A stretch of 64,000 nt of DNA. Source: Daphnia carinata. Taxonomy: Eukaryota; Arthropoda; Branchiopoda; Diplostraca; Daphniidae. Location of the stretch: positions 6,290,303 through 6,354,302 of the forward strand of contig NC_081332.1 in NCBI RefSeq assembly GCF_022539665.2, written 5' to 3'. A program made the translations under genes and the position numbers. The notes below the pieces were generated by a model. It did not search any database. It saw only the letters and a list, made by a program, of their open reading frames with translations, and was not told the origin of the DNA. Of this stretch, positions 35,572 to 46,000 are shown one piece after another; the first letter of the stretch is position 1, and each line of letters opens with the position of its first letter.

Positions 35572-38500
35572 GGCTTTCTTTTGACTTTGAAAATCTTCTT
35601 TACTTCGAAGGGGAAAAGAAGAAGCTCTTCTTTCTTATACGGCCATTGCAGCGAGAGACGCCAGCTAAACAAACACATCTGGCGACTTATTTATTTATCG
35701 CTCTGTGTATATACACAGAGTGGCCTCTTTCTGGGTCCCCGTCTTGATGAATCGCCAGTGTGCGTTACACCGAAACTCAGTTTGCGTCTCCTGTTATTTC
35801 TTTTCTTTCCTCCTCCCCCCCCCCCCCCCCCACCCCTCTTCTAACAAACAACACACTTAGTATGAATCGGTTCGGGGTCGTCATACGAAACTGGCTAGTT
35901 GTCAACACGCTGGCGAACAAACCCCACCCCACCCCCCACCAAACAAAAAAAAAAAAAAAAAAAAAATCTTACCGTTTTCTCTTCACGAACGAACATTTCG
36001 CAACATTTCGTTTAAATCCCCCCCCCCCCCCCCGACCGATGTGATGACGAAAAACGAACGTACATCAAAGTTGTTTCAAAGAAGCCAACCGGAAAATTGG
36101 GTGGAGACGCGCGCAGTTGGAACACCGCACATCCGTTGGCCAAAATGCTAATTATTTTAACCTCTTAATGGAATTGACGTCGCAGAGATCAATGAAAAAA
36201 AAAAAACCCAACCATTTTTTCTATTTAAATTTTTTATTAAAATGGAAATTAAATTTGCTTTAAAAAAAAAAAAATCCCTTACGAAAGTTCAACCCTTCTC
36301 TTTCTCGTTTGGTGTACCGTAGTTAAAGCTATTCCCCGTGAACCCCCCCCCCCCCCCTTCCCCACTTGCCTCAAAAGTTTTTTTTTTGAACGACCGGCGT
36401 GGGTTGAAAAAGGGCCGTACCGACGAAGTGAGTGTAGGACAATGGCTGGTGTAAATTATCTGGCGGCTATTTCAAACGTCAGGTACAACGAGAAGGAGAG
36501 AGAAAATTTCATGATGAACAAGTTAAAAAGAAAAGAATGTTTGGCCTATCCTATTGAAAGAATATCACACTACTAAAAAAAAAAAAAAACACATTTTTTG
36601 GAAAGGGGGGGCCGGCATCTCTTTCGCTGGAACAAAAGAGAGAGAGAGAGATGGAAAAGAAAAAAAAAAATGAGACTTCCACAACAAATTGCTTCACGTC
36701 AGGCGAACCGTATTAATCCGTAAACGACTGACGAGCTTGTTCGTAGCCAGTCGATCCTTTTCATTCCTACTCCTCCTCCTCCCCCCCCCCTTTGGCCACT
36801 AGCCGTTTCATCCTCACTATCAAACTATGTTATATACCAAAACTTGATATAATATAACACTATAAAGGTATCGTGGAACGAACAGAACCGAGGGGGGCGA
36901 TCTACAGTACAAAAGAGAAAATACCGAAAACTGATGAATTATTTTACTCTCTCCCCCCCCCTCCCTTTCCGAACCCGACATCATGGAACAAACAACATTG
37001 TAGGATGTTTGCGTGCGTGATAGTGTGTGTGTGTGTGTGTCTACCAACTAGTCTCTCATTCTCTCCCCCACACTCTTTTTTTTTCACCTACTAGTTGGAG
37101 AAATGCCGCCGCCGGCCTCGTTTTTTATAGGTCCCCCCCCCCTCCCCTCTATTCTTTCCCTTGCCTTTCACCTCAGTCCCCAACTCTTGAAAATTCATCA
37201 AAAGCTTTGTGGTAACCAAGTGTGCATCTCTCCCTAATGTTAGATCGATAAAACTCTACAAGTCAAGAGTTCGAATCCCCCCCCCCTCCCTGAAAAAACA
37301 ACAACAAATTGTAGGGTAGAAAATAATAAAAACAAAAGATGTCGACGAAGAGAGAGAGAGAGGAATACAAAAAAAAAAATTGATTTCATCTGTTAACCAA
37401 CAGACAGAAGAGCCCGCCTTTAAGATAGGGGCATATTGATTCCACTTGAGCCGTTAGACGACAACCACCACCTGGTCCCATCATTATTTACGATCCCGAT
37501 CGGCCGTCCTAACCATGTCGTTTTCATTTTATTTTAAAAAATAATAAGAAGAAATTTTATCTCTTTAAAACGTAAAAAAAAACAACAAATTAATGAAAAC
37601 TAACATTGGACGAGAGAGAGGGGAGATTGGACGAGAGAGAGGGGAGCAGAATCACGTTTCGTGGTCAGCGGGCAAAATGTGTGTGCGTGCGGTTATGATG
37701 TTTGTTTATGGGCAGCTATCGTAAACGTCATCATCATCATCATCATCATCACAAGCGCAGCCTTCGTAACCAGCAGACGGTGGAAACGCAAAATGAGGGG
37801 ACCGTCTTTTTTTTTTTTTTTTTTTATCTCCACCCACGTAACTGTGGCCATGAACCGAGTCATTCGATCCACTAAAATGAAAAAGTTGGCCAGTTACGGT
37901 TTTACTCCTCCGAAGTCATTTGCTTTTTTTTTTTCTTTTTCTAAATGCCCAGCTCCCCTAGCGTGAAATGATGAATTCACGTTCTGTTCACTCTGCAAGA
38001 CATCTTTCATCTCGTTTCGTTAACCCAAAGAAAGAGAGAGGAAGAAAACAAAACAAAGAGCGAACGCAGATGGACACCGCCCACACCACCTGCTTCTTTT
38101 TATTTTTTCAAAATAATATTTGTGTGCTTCACATTTCTCTCTCTCTCTCTCTCTCTCTCGCATTTTTTCTTGAAAAGACCGGCATCATCCACAAACGGCG
38201 GCCGCGGGTTAACGAGGACCCCCCCAACCAAAACGAAAAAAAAAAAAAAAAAATAAAATAAAAATGTTGGCCGGTTGTATGGGCTACCAATTAGCCGTTC
38301 CGCCCGGGACTAACGAGGCTGAGCACACGAGTCGGTAAAAAAAAAAAAAAAAAATGCCCACCATGGTAGGAAAAAAAAAAAAAATAAATAAATAAATGAA
38401 ATGAGAGTCTTGAGCTTACCCCGGCTTTGGGACATTTGCCGTCGAGAATGGGGCCCGAAATGTACTCCATGTTGCGAGACTGGAGGCTGCCGTTGAAACA

Positions 38501-39748
38501 CATGTGAATGTTCTCATTGAAGCGAGCCTCAATGTCCGCAATGCTGAAAACACAAACGGCCGATTGATGGCTCGGCTCCGAGCTGCCGATGCCTTTTGGG
38601 GGCGAGAAGAGACCGACGAGAACTGGATCGCCAGGACTCAATCCCAGGCTGTTGGCCAAATCGGGTCCGGCTTGAGCCAACTTGGCGTCCTGGACGAGCG
38701 AGTAAGCTCCCTGGCCATCGGCCCCGCCGCCGCACTGCAAAGTCACTTCCGTGTACGAATCGTAATTGGCGTCGGAAATGCAGGTGCGAGCCAGTCGGGT
38801 GACGTAGCCCAGCTCTTCCTCGCCGGGCAGGTGCGATTTCTTCTGGACGACGACAAAGTAAGCGAAATCCGAGGCATTGAAGCCGTAGACGTATTTGACG
38901 AGGAAATGGTCGCGATATTTGACGTCGATGTGCAGCGTCGACTGCTTAGTGAACGAGAACTCGGCAAAGTCAAGATCGTAGAGGTTGCGTGACGAGATGG
39001 CCGGCACTTCGTGGCGGTACTCGCCCACCGAGGTGAAGGTCGTACCGACGTAAAGGACGTTGGACCGGCCCCAAGGGTTGTAGTGCTCCGGCCCGATGAA
39101 AGCGAACGTTGAGGCCGTTTCGTCGTTGGCCGCCACGTTACGCGAGATGAATTCCGGCTCGGATGAAATGTTGGACAGACGGTACTTGGTGCAGGCCCCT
39201 TGCGATGTTGAGCCGCACGCCAACAGGGTCCGGGCGTCGCGATCAACGATCAGCACTTTGTTGACGTTGTCGGTGGACACGGCGTCGACTCCGCTGGACG
39301 GGGCGCATCCACTGGCGTGGCATTGAGGACTGTCGGCAACTGGGCCAGTCACGACAGAAGCTTCGACCGACAGACTCGAGTCGAGCTGGAAGAGTCGGTT
39401 GACTCCGCCGGCGTAAATGCGTCCGCTCGATACGTCCATCGTCAAATGGCGGAAGCCTCGGTTCGTGCCGTTGACGGTGACGCTCGATCGCGGCCAGTGG
39501 AACTGTTTGACGATGCTGTTGATGCCGGCCGATGGATCTTTGCGGCTGGAGCTGATCGACATCGACGTCGTATTCCGACTGCTGCTGCTGCTGCTGCTGC
39601 TGGATGCAATTAAAACTTGACCGATATCCGGAAGGGCGGCGGTGGCCATTGGAAACGAGGCGGTCAGGGCCAAAAGGACGACGAAGAGGATGGTCGCCAT
39701 GGCAACGGACAGAAATCTGCTTGATTCGGATGCTTTCAATCGCGCCAT
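9005..39748 (-). CDS. PlexB: Plexin receptor, probably PlexB type (21 coding exons, about 2035 aa)
   Basis: Single-pass cell-surface receptor for semaphorins; it steers axons and cell shape through a cytoplasmic Ras/Rap GAP and a Rho-binding domain. Coding exons 5' to 3': 38420-39748, 32916-33092, 30807-30935, 24765-24865, 18970-19102, 16872-17117, 15624-15806, 15288-15527, 14767-15025, 14446-14694, 13670-14086, 12662-13418, 11506-11648, 11238-11371, 10805-11153, 10658-10714, 10381-10534, 10091-10285, 9628-10012, 9359-9550, 9005-9284. All junctions are GT-AG with matching phases, except that exon 9 has one base too many. Layout: signal peptide 1-37, sema about 60-540, PSI near 554, 720 and 880, IPT domains 930-1345, RRKR 1198-1201, membrane helix about 1353-1375, GAP and RBD 1376-2035. 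Both arginine sites of the GAP are present (1543-1544 and 1883). PlexB is preferred over PlexA because of the total length (family near 2050 aa), the convertase-like site, [14 protein letters not shown] and the HLVQED/EKIQC linker; the symbol is less certain than the family. Confidence 0.9.
10091..10534 (-). CDS. PlexB: Plexin exons 17-18: Rho-binding domain
   Basis: Exons 10381-10534 and 10091-10285. They encode the ubiquitin-like [75 protein letters not shown]. This domain binds Rac/Rnd-type GTPases in known plexins. Confidence 0.92.
10658..10714 (-). CDS. PlexB: Plexin exon 16: 19-codon symmetrical exon, possibly a cassette
   Basis: 57 nt, phase 0 on both sides, with acceptor CATCCAG and donor GTAAGT. 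It reads [19 protein letters not shown]. The next exon starts [13 protein letters not shown], which aligns without gaps at T, I, L, E, E, K and I. The exon sits between the GAP half and the Rho-binding domain, and its omission would leave a linker of normal length. Confidence 0.7.
10805..11648 (-). CDS. PlexB: Plexin exons 13-15: first half of the GAP domain
   Basis: Exons 11506-11648, 11238-11371 and 10805-11153. They encode [40 protein letters not shown], and [19 protein letters not shown] followed by [18 protein letters not shown]. The Arg pair at 11018-11023 matches the first catalytic arginine site of plexin GAPs. The segment ends [20 protein letters not shown]. Confidence 0.93.
11649..12661 (-). 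other. Plexin intron 12
   Basis: 1013 nt with A-runs and a purine-rich + strand. Phe-rich open frames on the - strand (11914-12509) come from the A-runs and are not genes. Nothing else seen. Confidence 0.7.
12662..13418 (-). CDS. PlexB: Plexin exon 12: end of IPTs, RRKR site, transmembrane helix
   Basis: 252 codons plus one base. Contains MECPSPP (end of an IPT), the basic site SRRKR (13278-13289), a last IPT with [15 protein letters not shown] and QLVCTPP, then the membrane helix (12756-12824; [20 protein letters not shown]) and the juxtamembrane coil [20 protein letters not shown]. This exon makes the ectodomain-to-cytoplasm transition. Confidence 0.92.
13670..14086 (-). CDS. PlexB: Plexin exon 11: IPT domain and start of the next
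   Basis: 139 codons, phase 0. Second [23 protein letters not shown] ... LPCLVNSS ... LLCTSS ... [17 protein letters not shown], then the next IPT begins at [16 protein letters not shown]. The frame is also open for about 280 nt into the upstream intron (14087-14365). Confidence 0.9.
14087..14445 (-). other. Plexin intron 10, partly open and unique in sequence
   Basis: 359 nt. The part at 14230-14360 is of normal complexity and open on the - strand ([16 protein letters not shown]...), continuous with exon 11. No acceptor or donor pair stands out, so no extra exon is called. Confidence 0.5.
14446..14694 (-). CDS. PlexB: Plexin exon 10: IPT/TIG domain
   Basis: 83 codons, phase 0. Typical IPT opening [20 protein letters not shown], then [11 protein letters not shown] and the strand ending VKYSYK. 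The donor is GTTCGT, slightly off consensus. Confidence 0.9.
14767..15527 (-). CDS. PlexB: Plexin exons 8-9: linker and third PSI domain, frameshifted
   Basis: Exon 15288-15527 (80 codons) encodes the segment with [13 protein letters not shown] and YVVCDKTT. Exon 14767-15025 encodes [15 protein letters not shown], then the third PSI ([17 protein letters not shown]). It is 259 nt, one more than a multiple of three: after ECPRP an extra base in the GGG at 14780-14782 (+ strand) puts a TGA in frame at 14771-14773. Without it the frame continues into the next exon as the family expects. Confidence 0.88.
15624..17117 (-). CDS. PlexB: Plexin exons 6-7: linker domain and second PSI domain
   Basis: Exon 16872-17117 (82 codons) is the beta-rich segment after PSI1, with KYKCVFG and GLSCPTP. 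Exon 15624-15806 (61 codons) carries the second [34 protein letters not shown]. Both are phase 0. Confidence 0.9.
15807..16871 (-). other. Plexin intron 6
   Basis: 1065 nt with a TC microsatellite near 15850-15872 and T-runs near 16290-16310. No gene seen. Confidence 0.7.
17118..18969 (-). other. Plexin intron 5
   Basis: 1852 nt with G/C homopolymers (17691-17702, 18598-18614, 18640-18648) and T-runs near 17801-17820 and 18899-18914. No gene seen. Confidence 0.7.
18970..24865 (-). CDS. PlexB: Plexin exons 4-5: first PSI domain and linker
   Basis: Exon 24765-24865 encodes [20 protein letters not shown], a complete PSI cysteine pattern, and ends in phase 2. Exon 18970-19102 continues with [20 protein letters not shown] and a further Cys, as in other plexins. 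They are separated by a 5.7 kb intron. Confidence 0.9.
19103..24764 (-). other. Plexin intron 4
   Basis: 5662 nt of low-complexity DNA: a long CA repeat (19374-19444), others near 20142 and 21353, a TC repeat near 22243, and A/T runs up to about 30 nt. Open frames here are low-complexity shadows. No gene, RNA or transposon recognised. Confidence 0.7.
19374..19444. repeat. CA/TG microsatellite, about 30 copies
   Basis: Uninterrupted (AC) for about 60 nt, then a slightly broken tail. It is the longest dinucleotide repeat in the window. Confidence 0.95.
24866..30806 (-). other. Plexin intron 3
   Basis: 5941 nt, the longest intron. It contains a 35-nt T run (29068-29102), TC repeats near 26190-26222, an AAAAT-type repeat near 30290-30317 and a CA repeat near 29818-29855. 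No gene recognised. Confidence 0.7.
29068..29102. repeat. Poly(T) run of 35 nt
   Basis: Longest homopolymer noted in the window; its exact length is likely uncertain in the assembly. Confidence 0.9.
30807..33092 (-). CDS. PlexB: Plexin exons 2-3: end of the sema domain
   Basis: Exons 32916-33092 (59 codons) and 30807-30935 (43 codons), both phase 0. They encode the last sema blades: [32 protein letters not shown], and [14 protein letters not shown]. The 1980-nt intron between them (30936-32915) is low-complexity DNA with no gene seen. Confidence 0.9.
30936..32915 (-). other. Plexin intron 2
   Basis: 1980 nt of A/T runs plus an inverted CA/TG microsatellite at about 32367-32402. No gene seen. 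Confidence 0.7.
33093..38419 (-). other. Plexin intron 1
   Basis: 5327 nt of homopolymers, a TC repeat (38133-38159), an ATC repeat (about 37730-37751) and a 20-nt tandem duplication (37606-37646). A lone tRNA T-arm-like motif at 37268-37280 has no partner arms. No gene seen. Confidence 0.7.
38420..39748 (-). CDS. PlexB: Plexin exon 1: signal peptide and most of the sema domain
   Basis: 443 codons. The start ATG (39746-39748) opens [20 protein letters not shown] and a hydrophobic core ending near ATA, a typical signal peptide. A Ser run follows, then the sema propeller ([30 protein letters not shown], a cysteine-rich end with KCPKAG). The exon seems to start at 39769 after an acceptor (CCGCAG), leaving 21 nt of leader and implying at least one more 5' non-coding exon to the right. 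Confidence 0.92.
39580..39602 (-). repeat. Coding trinucleotide repeat (poly-Ser)
   Basis: GCT/AGC repeat in exon 1 encoding most of a run of nine serines just after the mature N terminus. Likely length-variable between individuals. Confidence 0.8.
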
Positions 39749-39769
39749 GAAAACTGTGTCATCATCCAC
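39749..39769 (-). other. 5' UTR part of plexin exon 1
   Basis: Sequence between the acceptor CCGCAG (AG at 39770-39771) and the start codon. It implies a spliced leader exon further right. Confidence 0.55.
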
Positions 39770-42700
39770 CTGCGGAATCCAATCAAAAATAAATAATTTT
39801 ATGATTACTATTTTCCAATGAACCAAAAAAAAAAAAAATAAATTTTTTATTTAAATGCAGTTCGTTGTCTCTTTAAAATACCGAAACAAAACGAGAACGG
39901 GTTAGCAAGAACGAAGAAAAAAAAAACACGAAAATAACAAAGGTGCAATTTCCTGCATATGTAATGAGGTGCAATGAATAAACCGTTATTGTGCTTGGCA
40001 CTCCTCCGGTCCCCTCCCCTATTTACTTGAAATTAACTAAAAAAAAAAAAATAAATAAATAAATTCTCTCCCCCTCTTTTTAAAAACGAATTTCAAAAAG
40101 CAAAAACAAATAGAGCGTAGATTTCATTTCTCTCCCTCTCCCCCTTTCCATTTTGATTTTTTTTTTTTCAATTTATTTTCATCATTTAAAAAACGAAATA
40201 AAAAGGGAGCCCAAAAACAAAATGATCCGCCACCATCACACACACACACACACACACCCGCAGAGTTGCCGACCACGAGTGCGAGAGGAATCACGCTGCA
40301 CAACACACACACACACACACGCGAGGTCAAATCAGGAAAAACACAATCGTTGTTCGTGTAATCATCTCGCTGTATATGCCTTGTCTTCACCCCTCCATCC
40401 TCTTTTTTTTTTCTCCTTTTCCTCCTCCCGTATGTAATTTTTTTTTTTCTTTTTCTTTCCCTTCACAATGAGGGCTCATATGATTGAAGTTACAACTGTT
40501 TGGCTCCGGGCTTCATGTTTAGTTGTGATGATAATTTTAGGTGAGCTCTTCTTCTTATTCTCTTTTACACTCGCGCCTCGAAAAGAGAGATGGACGCTCG
40601 TTGGAGGCTGCAACAACAAGAGCCCGCAAGGCGAAAAAAAAAATATGAAACTAATGAAGTTGAAATGAGACTGACCACCCAGTTACCTTTCGCGTAGGTC
40701 AAACAACATGTTTCTTGTTTTTTGTTTTGTTTTTTTTTTTTGTTTTTTAAAACGTCAAAATGCCGGAGCACAAACACATTCAAATAGCGCGCGACAGCAG
40801 ACCCGAAATAGACGACTGACATTAAGACAATTATTGTCGCAGTCGATTCCGCATCGACTAGTCGCATTATCGATCTCGTCCATCGTCGATCCACTGACCA
40901 TATTTAATTCCAGGAAAAGGGAATGAAAAAAAAAAAAAAAAAAAAAAATTATGTTTCTCCACGTGTGCGTTGATGCTTGCCCCCGTGTGCGTGGACAATG
41001 TGCCTGTCCATCAAATGCGAAATGGGACGAGGAGTAAAAACAAACGGAGAAGAAGACGAAGGCAGCAGCACCCAGACAACAGCTGCCATGAGCCAAGTCA
41101 ACTGGACAAAAGAAAAGAAAAAAAAACGCCGTACATAATTGGGTACGAAAATTGGGGGCCGGCTACGGTCCGCACGAGACTGTCACATCATCGAACTCAT
41201 CAGAAAGAAAGAAAAAAAAAAAAAAAGAAGGGAGAATTAAAGAGAAAACGGTTGACGATGACGACTTGAATGGAACTACAACTTAAATACGGATGGCCAG
41301 GTCATTGTTGGGAAATATCTATGATGATTGTTCCAGCTTTTTTGAATAGGGACGGTGTGGGAAGAGCCGGTAGTGAGCTGTCATTCCGTCGAGTCGTCCC
41401 AGTCCATCAAAACGGACGAAAGGAGGAGACAAGAAAATGGGAGAAGAAAAACGCAAGGAGATGGAACTGCATTCATGGAACGAAAAATAAAATGGAAGAC
41501 TTTTTTCTTCCTTTCTCGACGCCATTAAAGGTCATGACTCGTTGGTTTCCATGTTCCACGCACGCACACGGATAGAGAGAGAGTAATCAAGTCAAATGAC
41601 ATCATTTCTCGAACCCACCTTACCACCCTATCCTTTTTCTCCCCACACATACACACACCCGGAGCCATCAAGCCGGATGGAGTATTTTTATTCCTCCCCT
41701 TCCCCTGAAAATCAACCCAAATTTTCGATTGACCTTTTACACACAAAAGGGTCGACGTCATTATCACACATTTTTATACAATCAAAAAAATAAGCTTTCA
41801 CATTTTCTATAAGAAAAAAAGAAAATGAAAACTCGAACGTGCGTTTTTTTTTTTTTTTTTTTTGATTTCATAGAATTCATCCGGAATCGACCAAAGAACC
41901 CGAAAGTGTGTATGTGTGCGGTATAAAGGTGTTGTTGATTTCCCGCCTTTCTTCATACGTCTGTCTTATATTAACTAGCGTGTGTGTGTGTGTGTGTGTG
42001 TATGTGCGACGGGGGCTCCTTCATATAAAACACATATTGAAGACGAAATAAAAAAAAAAGGGAGATAGGACGGAGGGGGTCTTTGCGTGTATAACACATT
42101 GCACACACACACACACAAGTCGGGAACCCCTTCAGGCCGCACACTAAAAAAAAAAAAAAGAGGGTCCCTATCTACCTTGACTCTGGCACTGTGCCTCTTC
42201 TACCGATGCCTCCAGGTACAAGTTTGATAAAAAAAAAAAAAAAAAAAAGAACAAGACTTTTCTTTTTTTTTTTTCTTCTCTTATTCTTCTACTTCTTTCT
42301 TTCTTCTTCTTCTCTTCCTAGTTCTTTTTTGTCCCAACAGCAGACTATGTACCTTCCTGGGGCCATTCTTTCTCCCCCCTCTTCCACCATCCGAATGCCA
42401 AATAAAAGAAGCAAAAAAAAAAAAAAAAAAAGAAAGGAAAATGGTTGAACTGGATGATGAAAATAAAGAGTCAGGAAGAAGAAAGAAAAAAAAAACGGGG
42501 AAGAGGTGTCGGGCAAAGAAGAAGAAGAGGGGGAGAATAGCGATGGAATGCGCATTTATTTTTATTATGAATATAGCAGAAGATTCCATTTTTTTTTTCT
42601 TGCACCTGGACACGGTTCAGCTTCGATCTCAACAAAAGAGGGAAGAGAGCAAACTATTCAATAACGGGTCTAGCGGAACCGATTCCTCTATTGCCATTTC

Positions 42701-45388
42701 TTCATCGTTTTGCTCACTGCGATCGATAATCCCAAGCTCAACAGTTGATGATCGCTGCTTTAAAAAAAAAAAAAACGACATCGAAATCCCTCGGCTGGGC
42801 CTCAAACGACTGCGAGTTGTTAATCATAAAAAAGGGTTTCTTCTTCTTTATTTTTATAGCCAAAAAAAAAAAAAAAGGAAAGAGGAAAATGGTTGTGGTC
42901 CACATCTTATCGGAGCGCCCAGTTGGCCATTAAAAATCTATCCGCGGAGTTAAGAGGCAACAGAAACCCTAAAGACTCCACACACACATATCCACAGTGT
43001 GTGTGTGTGTGTGTATGTATATAAATAATATCAGATCTAATCGATCGTTAACTCGCTGAACGAGCGATTCCATTAGCGGCCGGGGGACCGTATCGCCTGG
43101 CCTTTTGGCCCATCCTTTTTGCCCCCAACGCCGCATCTTCTTTCTTTCTCAAGAGAGTTTCAAATGGTATTTTTTTTTTCAACGAAGAAAAAAAATGAGA
43201 GAAAAGAAACAAAACGAAACAAAAAAAAAAAAATGCCCCCACCATCAGAAAAAGGCTAGAGGTTTTCTTAATGATCATCCGCAGAAGAAGACCGTTCCTT
43301 TTCAATATATTGTGACGTGCGTCAGCTTTTTATCTCCTTTTTCTACCTCTTGACCCTTAAGACAAACCTTCTTTTCTCTCTTTTTCTAAATGTTTCAGGT
43401 AAAAAAAAAAAAGAAAAAGAAAATAACAAAGTTAAAAGAAGGATTTTTCTCTTCTTTCTTTTAAGCGATTATCCAGCATCCGGTAGCTGGATTAAAAAAG
43501 AGAAAGAAAAGAAAAACAACGTTCATTTGAACCGCTAGAAATGTTTGACATCCACAATATTCCCGCCCTCATTTTTCTTTTCTTTTTTTTCTACAAAAAG
43601 TGACCATATAGAGAGCCAAACAGTTTATCGTAGCGATATGCAACGGAAACCCTCCCGGTGGATCATCAAAGTAAAGAAAAAGAAGAAAACAAACAAACAA
43701 AAAAAAAAAAAGAGAGACGACAACCCGCTGAGTGTTTGGGACTTTAAACACTCCCTCCAACTTCAAAAGTGTGTATGTGTGTGTGTTTAGTCTTATCAAA
43801 AATAGAAGTCCAGATGGTCGAAAAAGATAAATACTTAAAAAAAAAAAAAAAGCGATGTGGATATGAGTTTCGATAGTCGATACGGACCCTTGATCAAACA
43901 ATAACAACGAAAAAACTGGCTAGGGCAGCAGGAAAAAGAGCGTGATTCCGCCAGGTGGGAAGCGGCCTACAGGTAGACGACCATCGTCCATCCGTCTGGT
44001 TTGTTCTTGTTCGGGTAAGAAGAGGAAACCCAAAAATAAAAAACAATAATAAGACCAGAAGGGGGGATCGAGAACCCAAAGAAGGGCAGTCATCTGCATA
44101 ATTTTTCAATTCGACCCAAAAGGTCTAAGAAAAATATTAATGAAAAACAAAAGGCACCTAGCGGAAGGAGCAGACAATAATAGTGTAACTATTAGTAGAG
44201 AGAACGGGGGGGAAACAACAACACACACAAAAAATGTGTGTGTGTATGTATGTGTGTGATATGGAGAACGATGAATCCTCCCCCCCCCCCCCTTCACACA
44301 CACACACACAAAAAAAAAAGATGATGGAAGACTTGTCCGCTTGTGAGAAGATTCCATACCCCGGACGCATTTTGGGGCCTCTTTGTTGCGTTTGATACTT
44401 CATCATTCAACGTGTACGCACAGAAAGATACGAAGAATAAAAACGACTCGGCGTTGAGTTTTGTCATGAAAGTCATCCGAGTTGGTTTCCAAGTCCCCAC
44501 TGGTTCGTATATGTAAAACAATTAAAACAAGTAACACAAAAAAAAAAAAAATGCCCCGTTACTTCTGTGCAGTGGGGCAGGCCCAAAAAAAAAAAAAAAA
44601 AAAAAAAAGAACGTTCAGGTATGAAACTTGCCATGAATTTCACTGATTATTATTACAGAGAGAGGTTATGCTAGCTGAAAACAACAAAAACACAAGCGAG
44701 CGTGTTGTTTTCGTGTTGAGCGATTACCTTAAGCGAAACGGGTTAAATCACGAGGGCCTATCCGATGCCTACAAAAAGCGACGCTAGACTTTGATGCATG
44801 AGCCGAAAACAAAATCCCCTCTTTTTTAGATTCCGATTTTTTTTTCTTCTTCAAACTGAGGAATGCATAATTTTCACAACAGCCTTTTTTCATTTACAGA
44901 AAAAGAAACAAGGACAACAACAACAAAAAAAAAAAAAAAAAAAAAAAAGTCCATCCGCACATCGACTGGCCGTTCCGTTTCTCAACATTTGCTGCTTTTG
45001 ATTTTCCCAGCTGTGTGTGTACCTCTGGCAATGGGGCCCCCCTCTCTTTGTATTTTATTTTATTTTTTTTTTCGGGGTCTTCAAACGAATATGTAGAACT
45101 ATGTCTATGATAATAATGATGATCTGACAGGAAGTGGTAAAGACAAACTCTCACACGCATTTCTCTCCTCTCACTCCATTTTTCTTTTCGGGGGCTACGA
45201 AGGAGAAAAGGGCCTTTTTTTTCTTTCTTTCTTTCCCGAGGACGGATGCCTTTTTAAACAGAGCGATTCTCTTACATCAACCACACCGATTTATTTTATT
45301 TTATTTTTTTCGTCGAGTTTCTTGGGGCTTTTGGGAAAATCCTCGACGTGGTTCAACAGTCACATCGATATTATATGTTCGTTTTTCC

Positions 45389-45424
<36 letters not shown>

Positions 45425-46000
45425 AGACGAGGAAAGAAAAAGGAAGTTATCTCTTTTTCAGTAGACATTATTCCGACATGGCAGCCAAAATCCGTCTAAA
45501 CTCGTTTTCTTTACAATTTATGGACGTTGCCCATCAAAAAATAAATAAATGGATATGAATTTGAGGGGCTTTTTTTTTTTTTTCTTTACCTTTCAGATTT
45601 CACACGACACACGAGTGAGAGAGATGATTCTCTTGAAAATGTTTTTCCTTTTTTTTTGTTGCTTCCTTCGATAGTATTCCAGGCGTTTGGAAAAAAGCGA
45701 ACACGACACACACACTAACACAAAATTCTATGGTTGAAAAAACCGAAGAACAAAACACTCGTTCGCACAAGAAACGCACGCACACACTGCACACAACCAG
45801 CAAGGAAAATAACCCCCCCCCCACACAAAAAAAAACACACTCTCTGATATGATAAAAAGAAAAGAGGATGTGTCACGCACCCGCCACCACCAAAACAGCA
45901 CACCACTGGGCACACAAAATAATTTTTTCAATCCAATTTGTTGGGTGCTTTTTAGCTGTGACGCGATGGCAGCCTTTTTTTTTTTTCTTTTTCTTTTTAA
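39770..46000. other. Gene-free region, 5' side of plexin (part 1)
   Basis: Low-complexity DNA with CA repeats (40233-40257, 40303-40320, 45392-45421), GT repeats (about 41980-42001), many A/T runs and C-runs (44279-44291). Probably the first, leader intron of plexin. No coding exon supported. Confidence 0.55.

Noticed and set aside
37200-37290. Possible tRNA around the motif gagttcgaatcccc
   Set aside because: Only a T-arm-like motif is present; no D arm, anticodon stem or acceptor stem can be paired.
38504-38992. 162-codon open frame on + opposite plexin exon 1
   Set aside because: Antisense shadow of the sema-domain exon; GC-rich coding exons often leave such frames.
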